Positions 41,421 to 52,654 are shown, counted from the stretch's first letter. The stretch: 64,000 nt of DNA from Bemisia tabaci (GCF_918797505.1 NC_092802.1:12357480-12421479), one strand, 5' to 3'. A program made the numbers and translations. Notes: generated from the sequence alone by a model not told the origin.

Positions 41421-41493
41421 GACTTCTTCCAGCAGAATTCGGAATATCCCCCCCCCCCTTTTTTTTAAACTCAGGGGTAGTCTGGCGAGGGCT

Positions 41494-41795
41494 GCAGGGT
41501 GTCTACAAGTCCGGAATTTCCGGAAAGTCCGGAAATGGCACTGATTTTTTGAGGGCAGTCCGGAAGTACTGAAAAAGTGTGGACATTTCGCAAGAAGGTC
41601 CGGAATTTTTTCGTCATTTTTGTCGCAATGTGAGCAAAAAATTCAAATTTTTGAAATTTTTCGTATTTCGATGATTGGAAGTGCTGAAAAAGTACGGAAT
41701 TTTTCTGATGGGAGATACTGAAGTTTTTGGGAATGTACTGAAAAAGTACTGTAAAAGCACTGATTTTTGGCCAGTCTGTTGTAGTAGACACCCTG
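41494..41795. mobile_element. CAGGGTGTCTAC phrase-repeat element, second copy
   Basis: It starts CAGGGTGTCTACAAGTCCGG and ends GTAGTAGACACCCTG. It is the best-preserved copy of this family. The 161-codon minus-strand frame overlapping it is an artefact. Confidence 0.88.
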
Positions 41796-42537
41796 GGGGT
41801 GCTAGTTTGATGAGAATTTTTTTGTGTTCTTGTGTTACTTTTGGTTAGGATAGGAAGTAAAACGCAAACCAACCCAAATTCTGTAACGATTTTGGTACAG
41901 TTTGAGGTGACTTTAGCGCAGAAAACAACGGAGAGACTGGGAAAGCCCAGAGTCAACCGAAAGTTATTTTAAAGTTTACCCCCCGTATTAACCAAACTTT
42001 TGTGTTGAGTCTTCTAACCTCTACTTTCGACTTGTTGCTGGTTATTACCAGTTTTCAGAACTTTCAAATACTGAAGAAATAATCCAATGGTTCTGATAAA
42101 ATTCTAGGGTCCGTAGGAACTTACTACCAAAATTCCAGAATCTGCAACATTTTTCCTTTCGTATTTTTAATTTTCCGTATAAGCAGACTCCTGTAATCGC
42201 TTGCAATAGTCAATTGCCGAAGGTAGTCGTTGAATTTTACCTTAGATTTCTTAAAAATGCCCGTTTCTCCCTTAATCAAAAAGTAAACCTCACGGTGTCT
42301 CCAAGAATAGGATCTGTTTACTGAGCGATTATGAAATCGGTCCTAGGTACCGGAATTAAGTATTGCTTCTTATATAATCGAGTGAGTTGGTACATGATTT
42401 CAAATTCTAAAATTTATCCGATACAATGTGGTCCCTCCAGGAAAAAATCAGGTGTTGAATGGAGTCCTTTGGAAACACCAACTTGGAGCCCGGTGTGCAG
42501 AGTACGCAGGACCTGACCCCCTACTTACTTACCTATT
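41796..42537. other. No recognisable feature
   Basis: Single-copy AT-rich DNA. The 61-codon frame at 42331-42516 is not recognised. Confidence 0.3.
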
Positions 42538-42789
42538 CTGCCGTGGTAAGGAAGAACGCTGTATGAGCTTTCAGGCGATGCCAAATTTCCGTTAATAAAT
42601 ATCGAATTTTCGGGAAAATTTGTGAATATTTTTCCTCCAATTTTTCAGATAATTTTGCCGGCAATTTTACTTGAAGTTCCTGAAAATTTCAAGGAAAAAT
42701 ATGCATAACTTTCTTGTAAAATAACTATTTTTTAGAGGAAATTTGGTAACTCTCGAATGTTCATACGGCGTTCTTCCTTAGCACGGCAG
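42538..42789. mobile_element. CTGCCGTG-family MITE, TSD TATT
   Basis: CTGCCGTGGTAAGGAAGAAC to TTCTTCCTTAGCACGGCAG, 252 bp, flanked by TATT on both sides (42534-42537 and 42790-42793). Confidence 0.92.
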
Positions 42790-43044
42790 TATTATGCGGC
42801 CCTTTGCACGGAGCCCACGATACGTTGGCAAGACTGAGGACGAAAGGAAAGGAATTGGCCATTAGGATTGATAAGTTATTAAAATAGCCACCTATCGGTT
42901 AGCAGTAACTGGTAAGCAAGGGACGCACAATGCTGCCAATGGGCAGGGAAAGACCTTAAGGTCATAATGAAGGTACGGGAAATTGGCATGCTATGCATCC
43001 CAGTTTCCTACGCTGCCAAAATTCCCGCTATCGTGCTGCCATCA
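42790..43044. other. No gene seen
   Basis: Short single-copy interval between two CTGCCGTG-family MITEs. Confidence 0.3.
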
Positions 43045-43296
43045 CTGCCATGCTAAGGAAGAACGCCGTATGAGCCTTCAGACGTTGCCAAGTTTCCTTC
43101 AATAAATTAAATTTACCGGGAAAATTATGAATATTTACCCCCCAAAGTGTCCAGACTATTTTGTTCGCAATTTAACCTAAAATATTTGAAAATTGAAAAG
43201 AAAAATTTGCATAAATATCGTCAATAATACATGTTTTATCAAGGGAAATTTGGCAGCTCTCGAATGTTTATCCGGCGTTCTTCCTTAGCACGGCAG
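43045..43296. mobile_element. CTGCCGTG-family MITE, TSD ATCA
   Basis: CTGCCATGCTAAGGAAGAAC to TTCTTCCTTAGCACGGCAG, 252 bp, flanked by ATCA on both sides (43041-43044 and 43297-43300). Confidence 0.92.
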
Positions 43297-43300
43297 ATCA

Positions 43301-43643
43301 GGAAGGTACTTGTACCTATGATTTAAATCTTGAAATCGCTAGAGTAATTTTCAGAGCAAGGGGGGGGGGGGGATTTCTGAAGTTAAAGTCTTCGATTCCA
43401 CTTAAGGCCTCATTCCACTATACATCAAGTTCCGCGTTGCTTGGCCGGTAAGCTTTATTGAAATGCTAACGCAAAGTTCAGCAAAGATGCCGTTTTGTGC
43501 TGAAACAGGCTCATGTTGACGTACGGCTTCCTGCAAATCGTGTGAACTTTTCTTGGAGTTTTTGCAGCCCTGAAGTTCAAGCTCAGCGTGTATAGATCCA
43601 GTATATTCGAGCTCTTCCTGATTTTTGTGGTATAACTATACTA
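43301..43643. other. No gene; G run
   Basis: A run of 12 G lies near 43361-43372. Otherwise single-copy DNA. Confidence 0.35.
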
Positions 43644-43873
43644 CACTGAAAAGAAAAACACATTGGATCTAGAGTCCAGACTCTTGGAAACATTGACAAG
43701 AAAAAGGACTCTTGATTCAATCAGATTTAAGCTGAAATCAAAAGGAACTCCGCTCAAATTAAGAGGCTAGGTTCTTGATTGAAGCTAGATTCTGATTGAA
43801 TCAAGAGTACTTTTTCTTGTGGATGTTTTTCAGAGTCCAGACTCTAGATCCAATGTGTTTTTTTTTTCCAGTG
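43644..43873. mobile_element. CACTGG/GGATCTAGAGTCC MITE, TSD TA
   Basis: CACTGAAAAGAAAAACACAT to TTTTTTTTTTCCAGTG, with TA on both sides. The plus-strand frame starting inside it reads out into flanking DNA and is not a gene. Confidence 0.9.
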
Positions 43874-45240
43874 TACGCTTTCGATATATCAGTTCGATGC
43901 TTAAAGTGCTAAACCACGTATTTCCGTCTGTGACGCTCCAGAATTCCTGTCTGATGTCCTTTTTTCTTCGGAAAACTAATCGATGTAATTTCTCGAAAAC
44001 TTCTTTGATTCTTCATTCCTGGTCGCAGAGCATTCTGTATAAATTTCAAGCTATTGAGCTGACTTATTTCTTTTCGAAAAAATAATGTAGGCACAGAGAT
44101 TTCGCAACACCGCAATGGAGATACGTGGTTTCGCACTTATGCTATCGATTTTCAGCTATCTATTTTAAGATAAGGTATTCGATTTGCGGAAGAAAAATTT
44201 AATTTTCGGTCGCATTTCCCGGTTCCGCAGTTTGTTTTGTAAAGTTAGGGCCTTTCCCCGTCGCTGTCTTAAATGCTCTTTGATTGAAGAGTTTTTTTGA
44301 TTAAAAATTGATGGTTCGAACTTTTCTGTTGTTTATGTGGTGTAATACCACGTCACGGTTTCTCAGGGGCCGATTAAAGTTCTGTCAACATTCTCGCTCA
44401 AGCGAGGTCCTTAATTTCACTGAATAATGTGTTTTTCTCATCGAATATTAAAGGGTCTTTTCCGCGTTATTTGTCACCCTAACATCTCAGAATTTTTTTT
44501 GATTCAAAGATTGAAAATTTTGGAGCGCCCATCCGTAGCGCATGTATCAAATTTTAACATTTGCATCTTTCAATACTTTTCTACTGGACTGATTTAAGGA
44601 AACCTACTCTTTTATCCTTGCAAAAGATGTAAGTTGCACAATCCTAGCAACATTGGAATCCTCTTGGTTCCTTTTTGCAAAATGAACTCCAATTAATCGT
44701 CAGGGTTTTATTTTAACGCTAGCATTTAGATTTATCAAAGCTTTAAACGTGCAACCCGTTCGAGGAAATCATTTCTATTTAAATCATGGGCGGGAATGAA
44801 AAGAAACCGAGGCACGGCACACTACACCTGGATGAATGAACATCAAATACCCCGTTGACACAGTTTATTCGTTTATTATCTGTTTATTTGCCCGAATCCC
44901 GTTCATCAAACATTAGTACGTGCCGTACAAGAACCCGGGATTAGTACCTCATATTTCTACCTCATAATTCATCCTGCTCAGAGGAGACTCAGAAAATGCA
45001 CATGCATGCTCAGCTCATCCTCAGATGCTTTGATCCCCCTCTGCGCCTCTCTCACGACCGCAGAACATGCCATCACGCATGTCTGCATTAACTACATCCT
45101 GGTTCTTGTAATATCTACTACCCACCTTTGAACGAAAACAAGTGCGTAAAGGGTACGACGTATGCATGTTTAATCTGGCACATTCTTACGAGTTATAATT
45201 CCTGGAATTTTTTTGACGTCCACTCTACATAATTTGATTT
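43874..45240. other. 1.4 kb without a recognised gene
   Basis: Single-copy AT-rich DNA. I found no repeat relative and no credible frame. Confidence 0.35.
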
Positions 45241-45465
45241 CACTGGGAAAAAAACGCTTGGATTTAGAGTCCAGACTCTTTAAAACATCGACAAGAAAAA
45301 ATACTCTTGATTCAATCGGATTTATGCTTAAATCAAGAACCAAGCCTCTTAATTTCAGCGGATTTCCTTTTGATTTAAGTTTAAATCTGATTAAATCAAG
45401 AGTATTTTTTCTAGTCAATGTTTTCAAGAGTCTGGACTCTAGATCCAATGTGTTTTTTTCCAGTG
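45241..45465. mobile_element. CACTGG/GGATCTAGAGTCC MITE, TSD TT
   Basis: CACTGGGAAAAAAACGCTTG to GTGTTTTTTTCCAGTG, flanked by TT. Arms are near-perfect, including AAGCCTCTTAATTTCAGCGG in the centre. Confidence 0.92.
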
Positions 45466-45658
45466 TTCCGAATTGCAAAATGAAGTCCAGTTGAAGGTTT
45501 ACCTCATAATTTTTAGTTAAAATGGCAACAATGTCCACCGCCACGCTGCGTCACGGCTGTAACAGCGCGGTCGGAACAACATCCTGCGGAGCGGACTCCT
45601 GCGATTTTAAAACGCCTGCGATTCATCGAGCGAGCGATCTATCGCCAGTGATGAAGCT
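45466..45658. other. No gene seen
   Basis: GC-richer single-copy interval. Confidence 0.3.
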
Positions 45659-45765
45659 CTGCCGTGCCGAGGAAAAACGCCGTATGAGCCTCCCGATGTT
45701 GCCAAATTTACCTCGTTAAAATACGGATTTTCGGAGATATTTGTTTTAATTTTTAGTCGAAATTG
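45659..45765. mobile_element. CTGCCGTG-family MITE, left fragment
   Basis: CTGCCGTGCCGAGGAAAAAC, GCCGTATGAGC and GTTGCCAAATTTACCTCG are in order. The right half is absent. It grades into TTGAATTCATAGGTTAGTTG, a block also seen near 1638 and 18845. Confidence 0.7.
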
Positions 45766-45882
45766 CAGAGAATCATCTTCGGAAATCAACGCAACGGTAT
45801 TGAAAATTCAAGAATGAATTTGAAAAATTTGAATTCATAGGTTAGTTGCCCTTTTGCGCCCTCAAAGCTCCGCCATGACCTA

Positions 45883-46104
45883 CACTGAAAAGAAAATCAC
45901 ATTGGATCTAGAGTCCAGACTCTTGACCAACATTGACAAGAAAAATACTCTTGATTCAATCGGATTTTTGCTTGAATTAAAACGAAATCCGCTTAAATTA
46001 AGAGGCTTGCTTCTTAGAAGCCAGATTCTGATTGAATCAGAGTACTTTTTCTTGTCGATGTTTTAAGAGTCTTGATCTAGATCCAATGTGTTTTTTTTAC
46101 AGTG
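45883..46104. mobile_element. CACTGG/GGATCTAGAGTCC MITE, TSD TA
   Basis: CACTGAAAAGAAAATCACAT to GTGTTTTTTTTACAGTG, flanked by TA. The right arm has several deletions. Confidence 0.9.
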
Positions 46105-46266
46105 TAACTTAAAGTTAATTACCGGCCGGCCAAGTGGTCAAAACATATCCTACGGGCCTTTATCCCTGAAACTTTGAAAATCTGGAGCACGATGTGTACT
46201 AAACAAGTGCGGTTGCTGTTTGTCCAGCGACTAAGGCCAAAGTTAACCCAACCTGGAGAGGGCTCC
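46105..46266. other. No gene seen
   Basis: Short single-copy interval. Confidence 0.3.
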
Positions 46267-46575
46267 GGAGGGTGTCTAGCATCAGGATTTTCCCAATTCT
46301 ATCAGGATTTGCGGTCAATTAGGGTTTAATCCCAATTTCAGACGGATTTGAGGAAAAGTCGGTCGTAAAATCAGAATTTGAGAAAAGTCGGCCGTCCGAT
46401 CGGATTTTTCTTACCGAGCTGTTTTTGTGCAGTTACATTCGCCAATTATTCTCAAATTTCTCCGCAAAAAACAGGATTTGATCAGGTTTTGGAAAAATTA
46501 TGATACGGCATTCAGCTGATATTCAGCAGTCAAAAAACAGAATTTCCCAAAATGAAAAAAAAACTACACACCCTG
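46267..46575. mobile_element. AGGGTGTCTAGC phrase-repeat element
   Basis: GAGGGTGTCTAGCATCAGGA is followed by ATCAGGATTTG and GAAAAGTCGGTCGTAAAATC phrases. The element ends AAAACTACACACCCTG. It is a close relative of 39907-40125. No TSD is clear. Confidence 0.7.
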
Positions 46576-47362
46576 CTGCAGCTCTTCTTAAAAAAAAAAA
46601 AAGAAAAAAGAAAAAAAATAAAATTCCGACTTGTCCGTACTTTTACAAGAGCCCAATAGGAAAGCTAAAGATGATGAACCAATCAGAGAGCGGCACACGC
46701 GTGACGACACTCTCCCTATTCAGTTACACTTATAACAATCCCAATAACCGCTGGACACATCTTGGCAACGCCGCAAATCGAAAAGCGATTATAACCCTCG
46801 CAATCGCGATCCATCGCCGCGATCGGAGGAAGAGAGAGAAAAAGTTCCAGGAAATAAATAGGCGTATAAATTTAAGCGCCCTGGTGGGAGTCGCATTGAT
46901 CCGCCACCGCCCCTCCCCCCTCCCGCGGCAATAAAGCGGGGGGGGGGGGGCTGCGGACGGGGGGCAGGGGTGTCGTCAAACTTGAAGCAGAAAGCTTCCC
47001 GAGACGGGACGGGTGATGTAACCGCGGCTTTGCCTTTCTCTTCGCGTTATGTCGGCGCCGCACCGCGTGGTGGGAGCTTTCGCGGGCGGCGGGGGGGACG
47101 GGGGGCCGGCGCTGTTGCCGGCTCGGGGGGATTCCCGACGCGTCACCCCCTCTTAAAGAAGGGGGGCTTGGCGACACGTCTGCGCGGTACTGGGAATCAG
47201 CGGTAAAGGTAAAGGCCTTGGTGTTGTTGGATGCGTAGTGTGTTTGTCAAGCGTTATAAAGGGTTCGTGGAATCTGAGGAAAGACGTTTTCTCGATAAAA
47301 TTCTCTCAAATTCAGTAGGTATGCAGTAAATGCTCAATCACGCGCCCACCGGGTGCGTGAAA
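46576..47362. other. A-rich then GC-rich DNA, no assigned gene
   Basis: A poly-A-rich tract (46589-46622) is followed by AAAGATGATGAACCAATCAG (46665), which recurs at 53812. A G run of 12 lies near 46939-46950, then GC-rich DNA at 46960-47170. Frames over the GC-rich part read low-complexity arginine/glycine peptides. I do not call a gene. Confidence 0.4.
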
Positions 47363-47588
47363 CACTGGAAAAAAACACGTTGGATCCAGAGTCCAGACTC
47401 TTAAAAACATCGACAAGAAAAAGTACTCTTGATTCAATCAGAATCTAGCTTAAATCAAGAACCAAGCCTCTTAATTTAAGCGGATTTCGTTCTGATCAAG
47501 CAAAAATCCGATTGAATCAAGAGTACTTTTTCTTGTCAATCTTTTCACGAGTCTCGACTCTAGATCCAATGTGTTTTATTTTCCAGTG
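47363..47588. mobile_element. CACTGG/GGATCTAGAGTCC MITE
   Basis: CACTGGAAAAAAACACGTTG to GTGTTTTATTTTCCAGTG. Flanks are AA and AT, a possible 2 bp TSD with one change. Confidence 0.9.
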
Positions 47589-48296
47589 ATGTGTGAAAAA
47601 GGCCCCAAAAATTTGGAGGGTGGACAAATTTTGATGGGTCAATAGTCTATAGTCAATGATAAACATCAAGAAAGGTCATCTATTTGTTAATTGGTGGGAA
47701 ATTTTGTGGAAAACCGATTTTTTTAGCCATTTTCTGTCAGGAACAACTCTGTTTTCATTCTAGCTGAAGTTTGCAACAGGCTCATACTCACCCTACATCG
47801 ACTTTCTAATCCTCGTGAAGTCAGGGTTACAATTTTTCATGGAAAATGAAGTCACGGTTACAATTTTTCATGAAAAATGAAATCTGGATATTTTATGAGT
47901 AATATTTCTTAAAATTTCAGAAAAATATAAAAAAATATTGAAACGTACATTTCTCGAAATTGAATGCTAAATTAAATGAAACCCGTGCAATCTTGCGCGA
48001 AGTGGATCGCATTCACCAAAAAGGAACCACCGCGATTACGATATTGTAAAAATGCTGCTTCTTCGTAGAAATCTTAAAAACCTCCCAGAACAGCAAATAG
48101 TTTTCACTTCCCACCGAAAAATTGTTAATTTTAAAGGAAAATAAGTGTGTGCTTTTTAATACCGTACGCATGTTAAGTATTTTCTAAAAAAATGAAAAAG
48201 TGTTACGATTTTGAAAACACTGCAATCCCGATGGTTTCTTTTTGCTGAATGGTCAACGGTCATTTGTCATTTGTCAAACGGAACTATGTGCGTTAA
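47589..48296. other. No recognisable gene
   Basis: AT-rich DNA with an imperfect local repeat near 47818-47880 (GAAGTCAGGGTTACAATTTT). Confidence 0.35.
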
Positions 48297-48427
48297 GACT
48301 GGACGTATTTCTATCAAACGGAACTACGTGTATTAAGACATGAGCCTTGAGACCCATAAGAATACATGCATAACAGGGCTCACGTCATGACGTACATAGT
48401 TCCGTTTGATAGAAACACGTCCAAACG
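48240..48427. repeat. TTGGACGTATTTCTATC foldback
   Basis: GGACGTATTTCTATCAAACG and GGAACTACGTGTATTAAGAC lead to CATGAGCC. The inverse follows: GGGCTCACGTCATGACGTAC, ATAGTTCCGTTTGATAGAAA, CACGTCC. A partial third arm (TTGTCAAACGGAACTATGTG) precedes it at 48262. A relative lies at 51263-51370. Confidence 0.8.
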
Positions 48428-48746
48428 TGATCCAAGTGATCGACCCACGATGACGTCACGGGACGAGGATCCGTGGGGGAGCAGCCCGGTGGCGCGTGGA
48501 CTGTGGGGCAGGGTGTGACGGGTGACCGGCGGGTAGGTCGTGGGCCGCGCAGTGCGCACCCGAGGCCCGAGGTGCATGCGCGCATGCGCAGTCCGCGCCG
48601 TTCCTGGGAGGCAAGCCGCGTCGCAGCGGGAATTCATTAAGGCCGTCAACTTTGAGAGCTGCGTTGCCGGCCTCGCCATCCGGACGACTTGCATAATGTT
48701 GCGCACCGCGAGCTTCCATCCCGCCAGAAAGAAATGTTTCGCTTTC
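48428..48746. other. GC-rich block without assigned gene
   Basis: Overlapping frames on both strands (66-108 codons) read arginine/proline/histidine-rich peptides as expected from GC-rich DNA. There is no splice or family evidence. Confidence 0.3.
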
Positions 48747-48754
48747 GGTTAGAG

Positions 48755-49085
48755 CATGGTGTCTAGTTTTTTAAAAACCGGGATTCATCAGGGAATGAAA
48801 ATTAACCGGGAAAATCGGGGAATCTGTTCCAGAAACCGGGAATCTCTTCTCGGACCACCCAGGGATCATATAGTTTTCTTTGGCGGTCTAAGACGTGCGC
48901 CAAAGAAATGGCTGTAAGATGAATTAAAATCGACATGCATATCTAAAACTCTGGAAAATTATATTCTTTTCCCCAAGAAAATCCCGGGAAAGTAGGAGAA
49001 AACTTCGGTTTCTCATCAGGGAATGAGCTCCTGAAAATCAGGGAAAATCAGGGAATGAGCTTTGCCAAGAAAACTAGACACCATG
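48755..49085. mobile_element. CATGGTGTCTAG phrase-repeat element, TSD GGTTAGAG
   Basis: CATGGTGTCTAGTTTTTTAA to AAGAAAACTAGACACCATG. GGTTAGAG is present on both sides (48747-48754 and 49086-49093). The body reiterates CCGGGAA, ATCAGGGAAAATC and GGGAATGAGC. The exact 8 bp TSD ties this phrase-repeat class to hAT-type transposition. Confidence 0.92.
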
Positions 49086-49109
49086 GGTTAGAGCACCTTC
49101 ACAGGGAGA

Positions 49110-49905
49110 GTATGGATCGCAGGTCTTATTTCTCCAGCCGGCTGATTGATGAAATTGATGGGAAAAGCTATAGACAAAGAAGGCATACAGAGTATGGAGC
49201 GGTCCTATTTGTTGAAATGGTTGGTTCCTACAGACTGTGGGAGAAAATGATGGACTAACTATAGGGACTCTCGTGGGTTGCCGTTAGTTAGTCTATTATC
49301 TACCTCCTTTGTCCATTGCAATCACACGTTTTCACCAATAGGATTCATCCATATCTCTCTTGTCTTTTTTTGTCTATTGCTTTGTCGATCAATTTCAATA
49401 ATTGGCCCGCAGCGCAGCGGGCTGATTGTTGAAATTGATAGTCAAAGCCGTAGACAAAGAACAATACAGGGACATGGATAGGACAGGGATATGGAGGAAT
49501 CCTATTGGTTGTAGAGGGTGGTTGCGATGGACAAAGGATAGGTGGAGGTAGGTTCTAGACTAACTAACGGCAATCCGTGAGAGACCCTTTAGTTAGTCCA
49601 TCATTTTCCCCCTCAGTCAATAGCAACCACCCGTTTTAACCAATAGGATCGCTCCAGACTCCTTTTGTCTCCTTTGTCTATCGCTTTGTCTATCAATTTC
49701 AACAATCAGCCCGCGGGTCTTATTTCCTCTAGCGGGTTGATTGTTGGAATTGATAGACGTAGCCGTAGACAAAGAAGACATACGCAGATTAATGAGCGAT
49801 CCTATCGGTTGAGGTGGGTGGTTCTTTTAGACTAAGGGAGAAAATGATGGACTAAATGTAGGGTCTCTCGTGGGCTTTCGTTTGCAAAACGAAATTCTTA
49901 TCCCC
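49110..49905. repeat. GCGGGCTGATTGTTGAAATT repeat cluster
   Basis: Three or more arms carry GACAAAGAAGACATA and CCTATTGGTTG; their inverses carry CCAATAGGAT and TTTGTCTATCAATTTC. They join at AGCGGGCTGATTG-type centres (49412, 49728). TAGTTAGTC and GTCTCTCGTGGG blocks repeat at 49262, 49575 and 49860. Several foldback units appear to be tandemly arranged. Confidence 0.75.
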
Positions 49906-50457
49906 GTCCCAGAGAGAATACACAGGAGTAAATGGCAACAGAGACGCAAACAAAATGCGACTTAGTAACAAGAAATTTCCAAAGAACGGGTCTCAGACTC
50001 AGAGTTACCGGACGACCACGGGTAAGTGTATTAAGTAATTCATGTTGATGTCCAAGGCGCGCGCGTTACACGCTCATTCTAAGGTCACGCAATTTTACGC
50101 CAAAGCTCGCTTTCTTATCCAATTGAAGCGTCACAGAGGGACCTCTGCCCACTTATTTTCATACTAAAAAACATGATGATATCCTGAGTGAATCTATTTA
50201 TGCATAAGAAGTCGAATGTCCGTTATATTTTCAGACTTGCGGTGATTTTTTGTCCTACACAGAGAGAAATTTCAACACAAAAGTTCGGTTGGTTTGGGAA
50301 GTAAAACGCAAAATAACCCTTGCCTCCGGTTAACACTTTCAAGGGAAAGTTTTCCCTACTCACTAGAAAAAAGTTCCCATCAAAAATCTATACAAATATT
50401 TGACGTGAACCACTTGGAAAGCTTTCAGTGTGATTTTTAAAACGCAAAAGTTTGATC
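49906..50457. other. No recognisable feature
   Basis: Single-copy DNA. CAACACAAAAGTTCGGTTGG near 50273 resembles a terminus but has no partner. Confidence 0.3.
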
Positions 50458-50684
50458 TGCTGTGCTAAGGAAGAACGCCGTATGAACATTCGCAAGTTGC
50501 CAAATTTCCTGCGGTAAAATGTTAAATTTTGAGGAGTTATATAAATATTTTCTCTCGAAATTTTCGGATAATTAATATAGATCCGTTCGCAAATAAAATT
50601 CTCCAACAAGTTTGAGAAAAACACTCACGGATTTCATTAAAATTGTAGATTTTATCGAAGGATGGTAACGTATGAAGGCTCATA
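50458..50684. mobile_element. CTGCCGTG-family MITE, right end lost
   Basis: CTGCTGTGCTAAGGAAGAAC begins it. The right arm stops at GAAGGCTCATA, where the next copy starts. The missing terminal 15-20 bp are not found beyond that copy, so this is not a simple nested insertion. Confidence 0.85.
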
Positions 50685-50937
50685 CTGCCGTGCTACGGAA
50701 GAACGCCGTATGAACATTCGAAAGTTGCCAAATTTACTTCGATAAAATGTTTATTTTTGAGGTAAGCTGTGAGTATTTTTCCTTTAAATTTTTAGAATCT
50801 GTAAGTAAAATTGCGAACAAAATTATCTGAAAAATCGGGAGGAAAATATTCTTAACTTTACCAGAAAATTTGCGTTTCATGAAAGGAAATGTGGCAACGC
50901 CTGATGGTTCATACGACGTTTTTCCTTAACATGGCAG
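50685..50937. mobile_element. CTGCCGTG-family MITE abutting a truncated sister
   Basis: CTGCCGTGCTACGGAAGAAC to TTTTTCCTTAACATGGCAG. It has no matching 4 bp flanks (CATA and TCAT), consistent with rearrangement after insertion. Confidence 0.87.
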
Positions 50938-51262
50938 TCATCGCGCCGTCTCTACCGATTCTCATTTCATTCAAGCCGCGAGTCGAAGCTAAATGTCACG
51001 TAAACTTCGCAACAGGTCCTCGCTTGAACATTGACCAATGGCCAAACGGCAGGCGATGATTCACACAAATATTCATGCACTTAAATTAAACCGCAAAGCT
51101 CAAAATTCAGACGCTCCACGTTATTCAAGTAACGGTTCGCCCTAATCGCAGCCATTTAATGCCTGTTTTGTTTTCGAATGGACAAAACGACGAAGCTCCA
51201 GTGACTTGACGAGATGTCTGATGACGCCAGTCAAAGCCAAACGATCGGCCACATATTTGGAC
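50938..51262. other. No gene seen
   Basis: Single-copy DNA with nothing recognisable. Confidence 0.3.
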
Positions 51263-51372
51263 GTATTTCTGTCAAACGGAACTAAGTGCATAATGACGTG
51301 CACCCTGTTATGCACGTATTCTTATGCGTCTCAGGGCTCTTTTTTTAATGCACTTAGTTCCGTTAATTTATG
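51263..51372. repeat. TTGGACGTATTTCTGTC foldback, partial
   Basis: GGACGTATTTCTGTCAAACG, GGAACTAAGTGCATAATGAC and the inverse GTTATGCACGTATTCTTATG, then AATGCACTTAGTTCCGTT. The outer part of the right arm is missing. A weak third relative lies at 53140-53210. Confidence 0.75.
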
Positions 51373-51695
51373 ATATCATCCGGTCGAGCGCCGTCCGCCA
51401 TATAAGGGGCCACGCAGTTTTCGAAATAACGGGTTATTTTGATGCCGCGGTAAAATATCAAGTTTTAAAATCGTCACTGTGATAAACGGGTCTGGTGGCG
51501 ATCAATCATGCACTAAGGAAAAAGCTGAGGTGAATTCACGAATCGGATGAGGACCTGTGATGGAGTTTTATTTTTTATATAAAGGGTTTGTTAAAAGTCT
51601 CCACGGTTTAAAAAAAAATCGGTAATGTGTGCACCTCGAAAAAGGTTACAAATGGAGCCAGGATTCTCGATTCCGCACTGAAATTAATATGGACA
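51373..51695. other. No gene seen
   Basis: Single-copy DNA. Confidence 0.3.
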
Positions 51696-51699
51696 CAAA

Positions 51700-51974
51700 T
51701 TTTCAAAAAGTCTAGAAAAAGTACTAATTTTTTCAGGGCGGTACGAAAGTACTGAAAAAGTGCGGAATTACGCAAGAAGGTCCGGAATTTTCGTCATTTG
51801 TGTCAATTTGAGCAAGAAATTCAAATTTTTGAAATTTTTCGAATTTCCTCAATTGAAGGTACTGAAAAAGTACTGACTTTTTTTGTTGAGGAGGTACTGA
51901 ATTTCTTGGGAATGTACTGAAAAAGTACTGTAAAAGTACTGATTTTTGGCCAGTCTGTTTTAGTAGAAACCCTG
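51700..51974. mobile_element. CAGGGTGTCTAC phrase-repeat element, left end degraded
   Basis: It starts within AAAAAGTCTAGAAAAAGTAC and ends TTTTAGTAGAAACCCTG. The interior matches 41494-41795. The CAGGGTGTCTAC left end is missing. Confidence 0.8.
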
Positions 51975-52654
51975 CCCTTTGAAAATAATCGAATGCCGAG
52001 CCACGTGTAACTTGTAAGACACGACACAAGGTACGACCGTCAAAATCATCCTAAGCCGCACCGCTCCGCTGGCTCCTGAAAATATTGACTCGGATCCAAA
52101 ATTCACGTCATCCTTCGAAATTGCATTACCGTATACGGAATACGGCACCGTATCACGATCCACCATTCGCCGGTGGTGGGAAGCTCAACGATTCAACATC
52201 GCCCTTCGGATGTCATCTCAGCTAACGTCACCCTTGATCATATACTAATGGCCTGGTTACACGATCAAATTTCCGTCAAATTTCGATCAAAATGATGACC
52301 AAGATGGCGGAAGAGAGTTATCTATATTGATGAGTAAAATTAATTAAAACAGCCTGTTGATTGAAATAAGCATGAAATAAGCACGGTTGTGTGGAAATCA
52401 GATGAAGGATGAGCCCCACAGCTCCACTACCATCAAATGTTTGCAGGCCGCAGAAATTTGATGGTAGATGGTGCGCGCCAGTCACCATTTGATCGGAAAT
52501 TGATGGAAATTTGAGCGTGTGATCAGCACATAAAAAAAAATGCAGTCCTTAACGGAAGCGTTGAAACTTACGTCGAGTCGCAACGGAAGGACGGGATATA
52601 TTAAGGCCTTCGATTATTGTATCAGGATGGCATGAAACGTAAGAAAGAAATGAA
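51975..52654. other. No recognisable feature
   Basis: Single-copy DNA. A short inverted similarity, CATCAAATG / CATTTGATCG, near 52430-52500 is weak. Confidence 0.3.

Noticed and set aside
41471..41956. 161-codon minus-strand frame
   Set aside because: It runs through a CAGGGTGTCTAC phrase-repeat element, and similar frames appear in its sister copies. No family motif.
45170..45544. Frames of 90-124 codons across CACTGG MITEs on both strands
   Set aside because: The same peptides (LDLESRLLKT and relatives) recur at every MITE copy and in both strands because the element is palindromic.
46589..46622. Poly-A tail of a retrotransposon or processed pseudogene
   Set aside because: The A-rich tract is interrupted by G and T, and no upstream coding or LINE/SINE sequence is recognisable.
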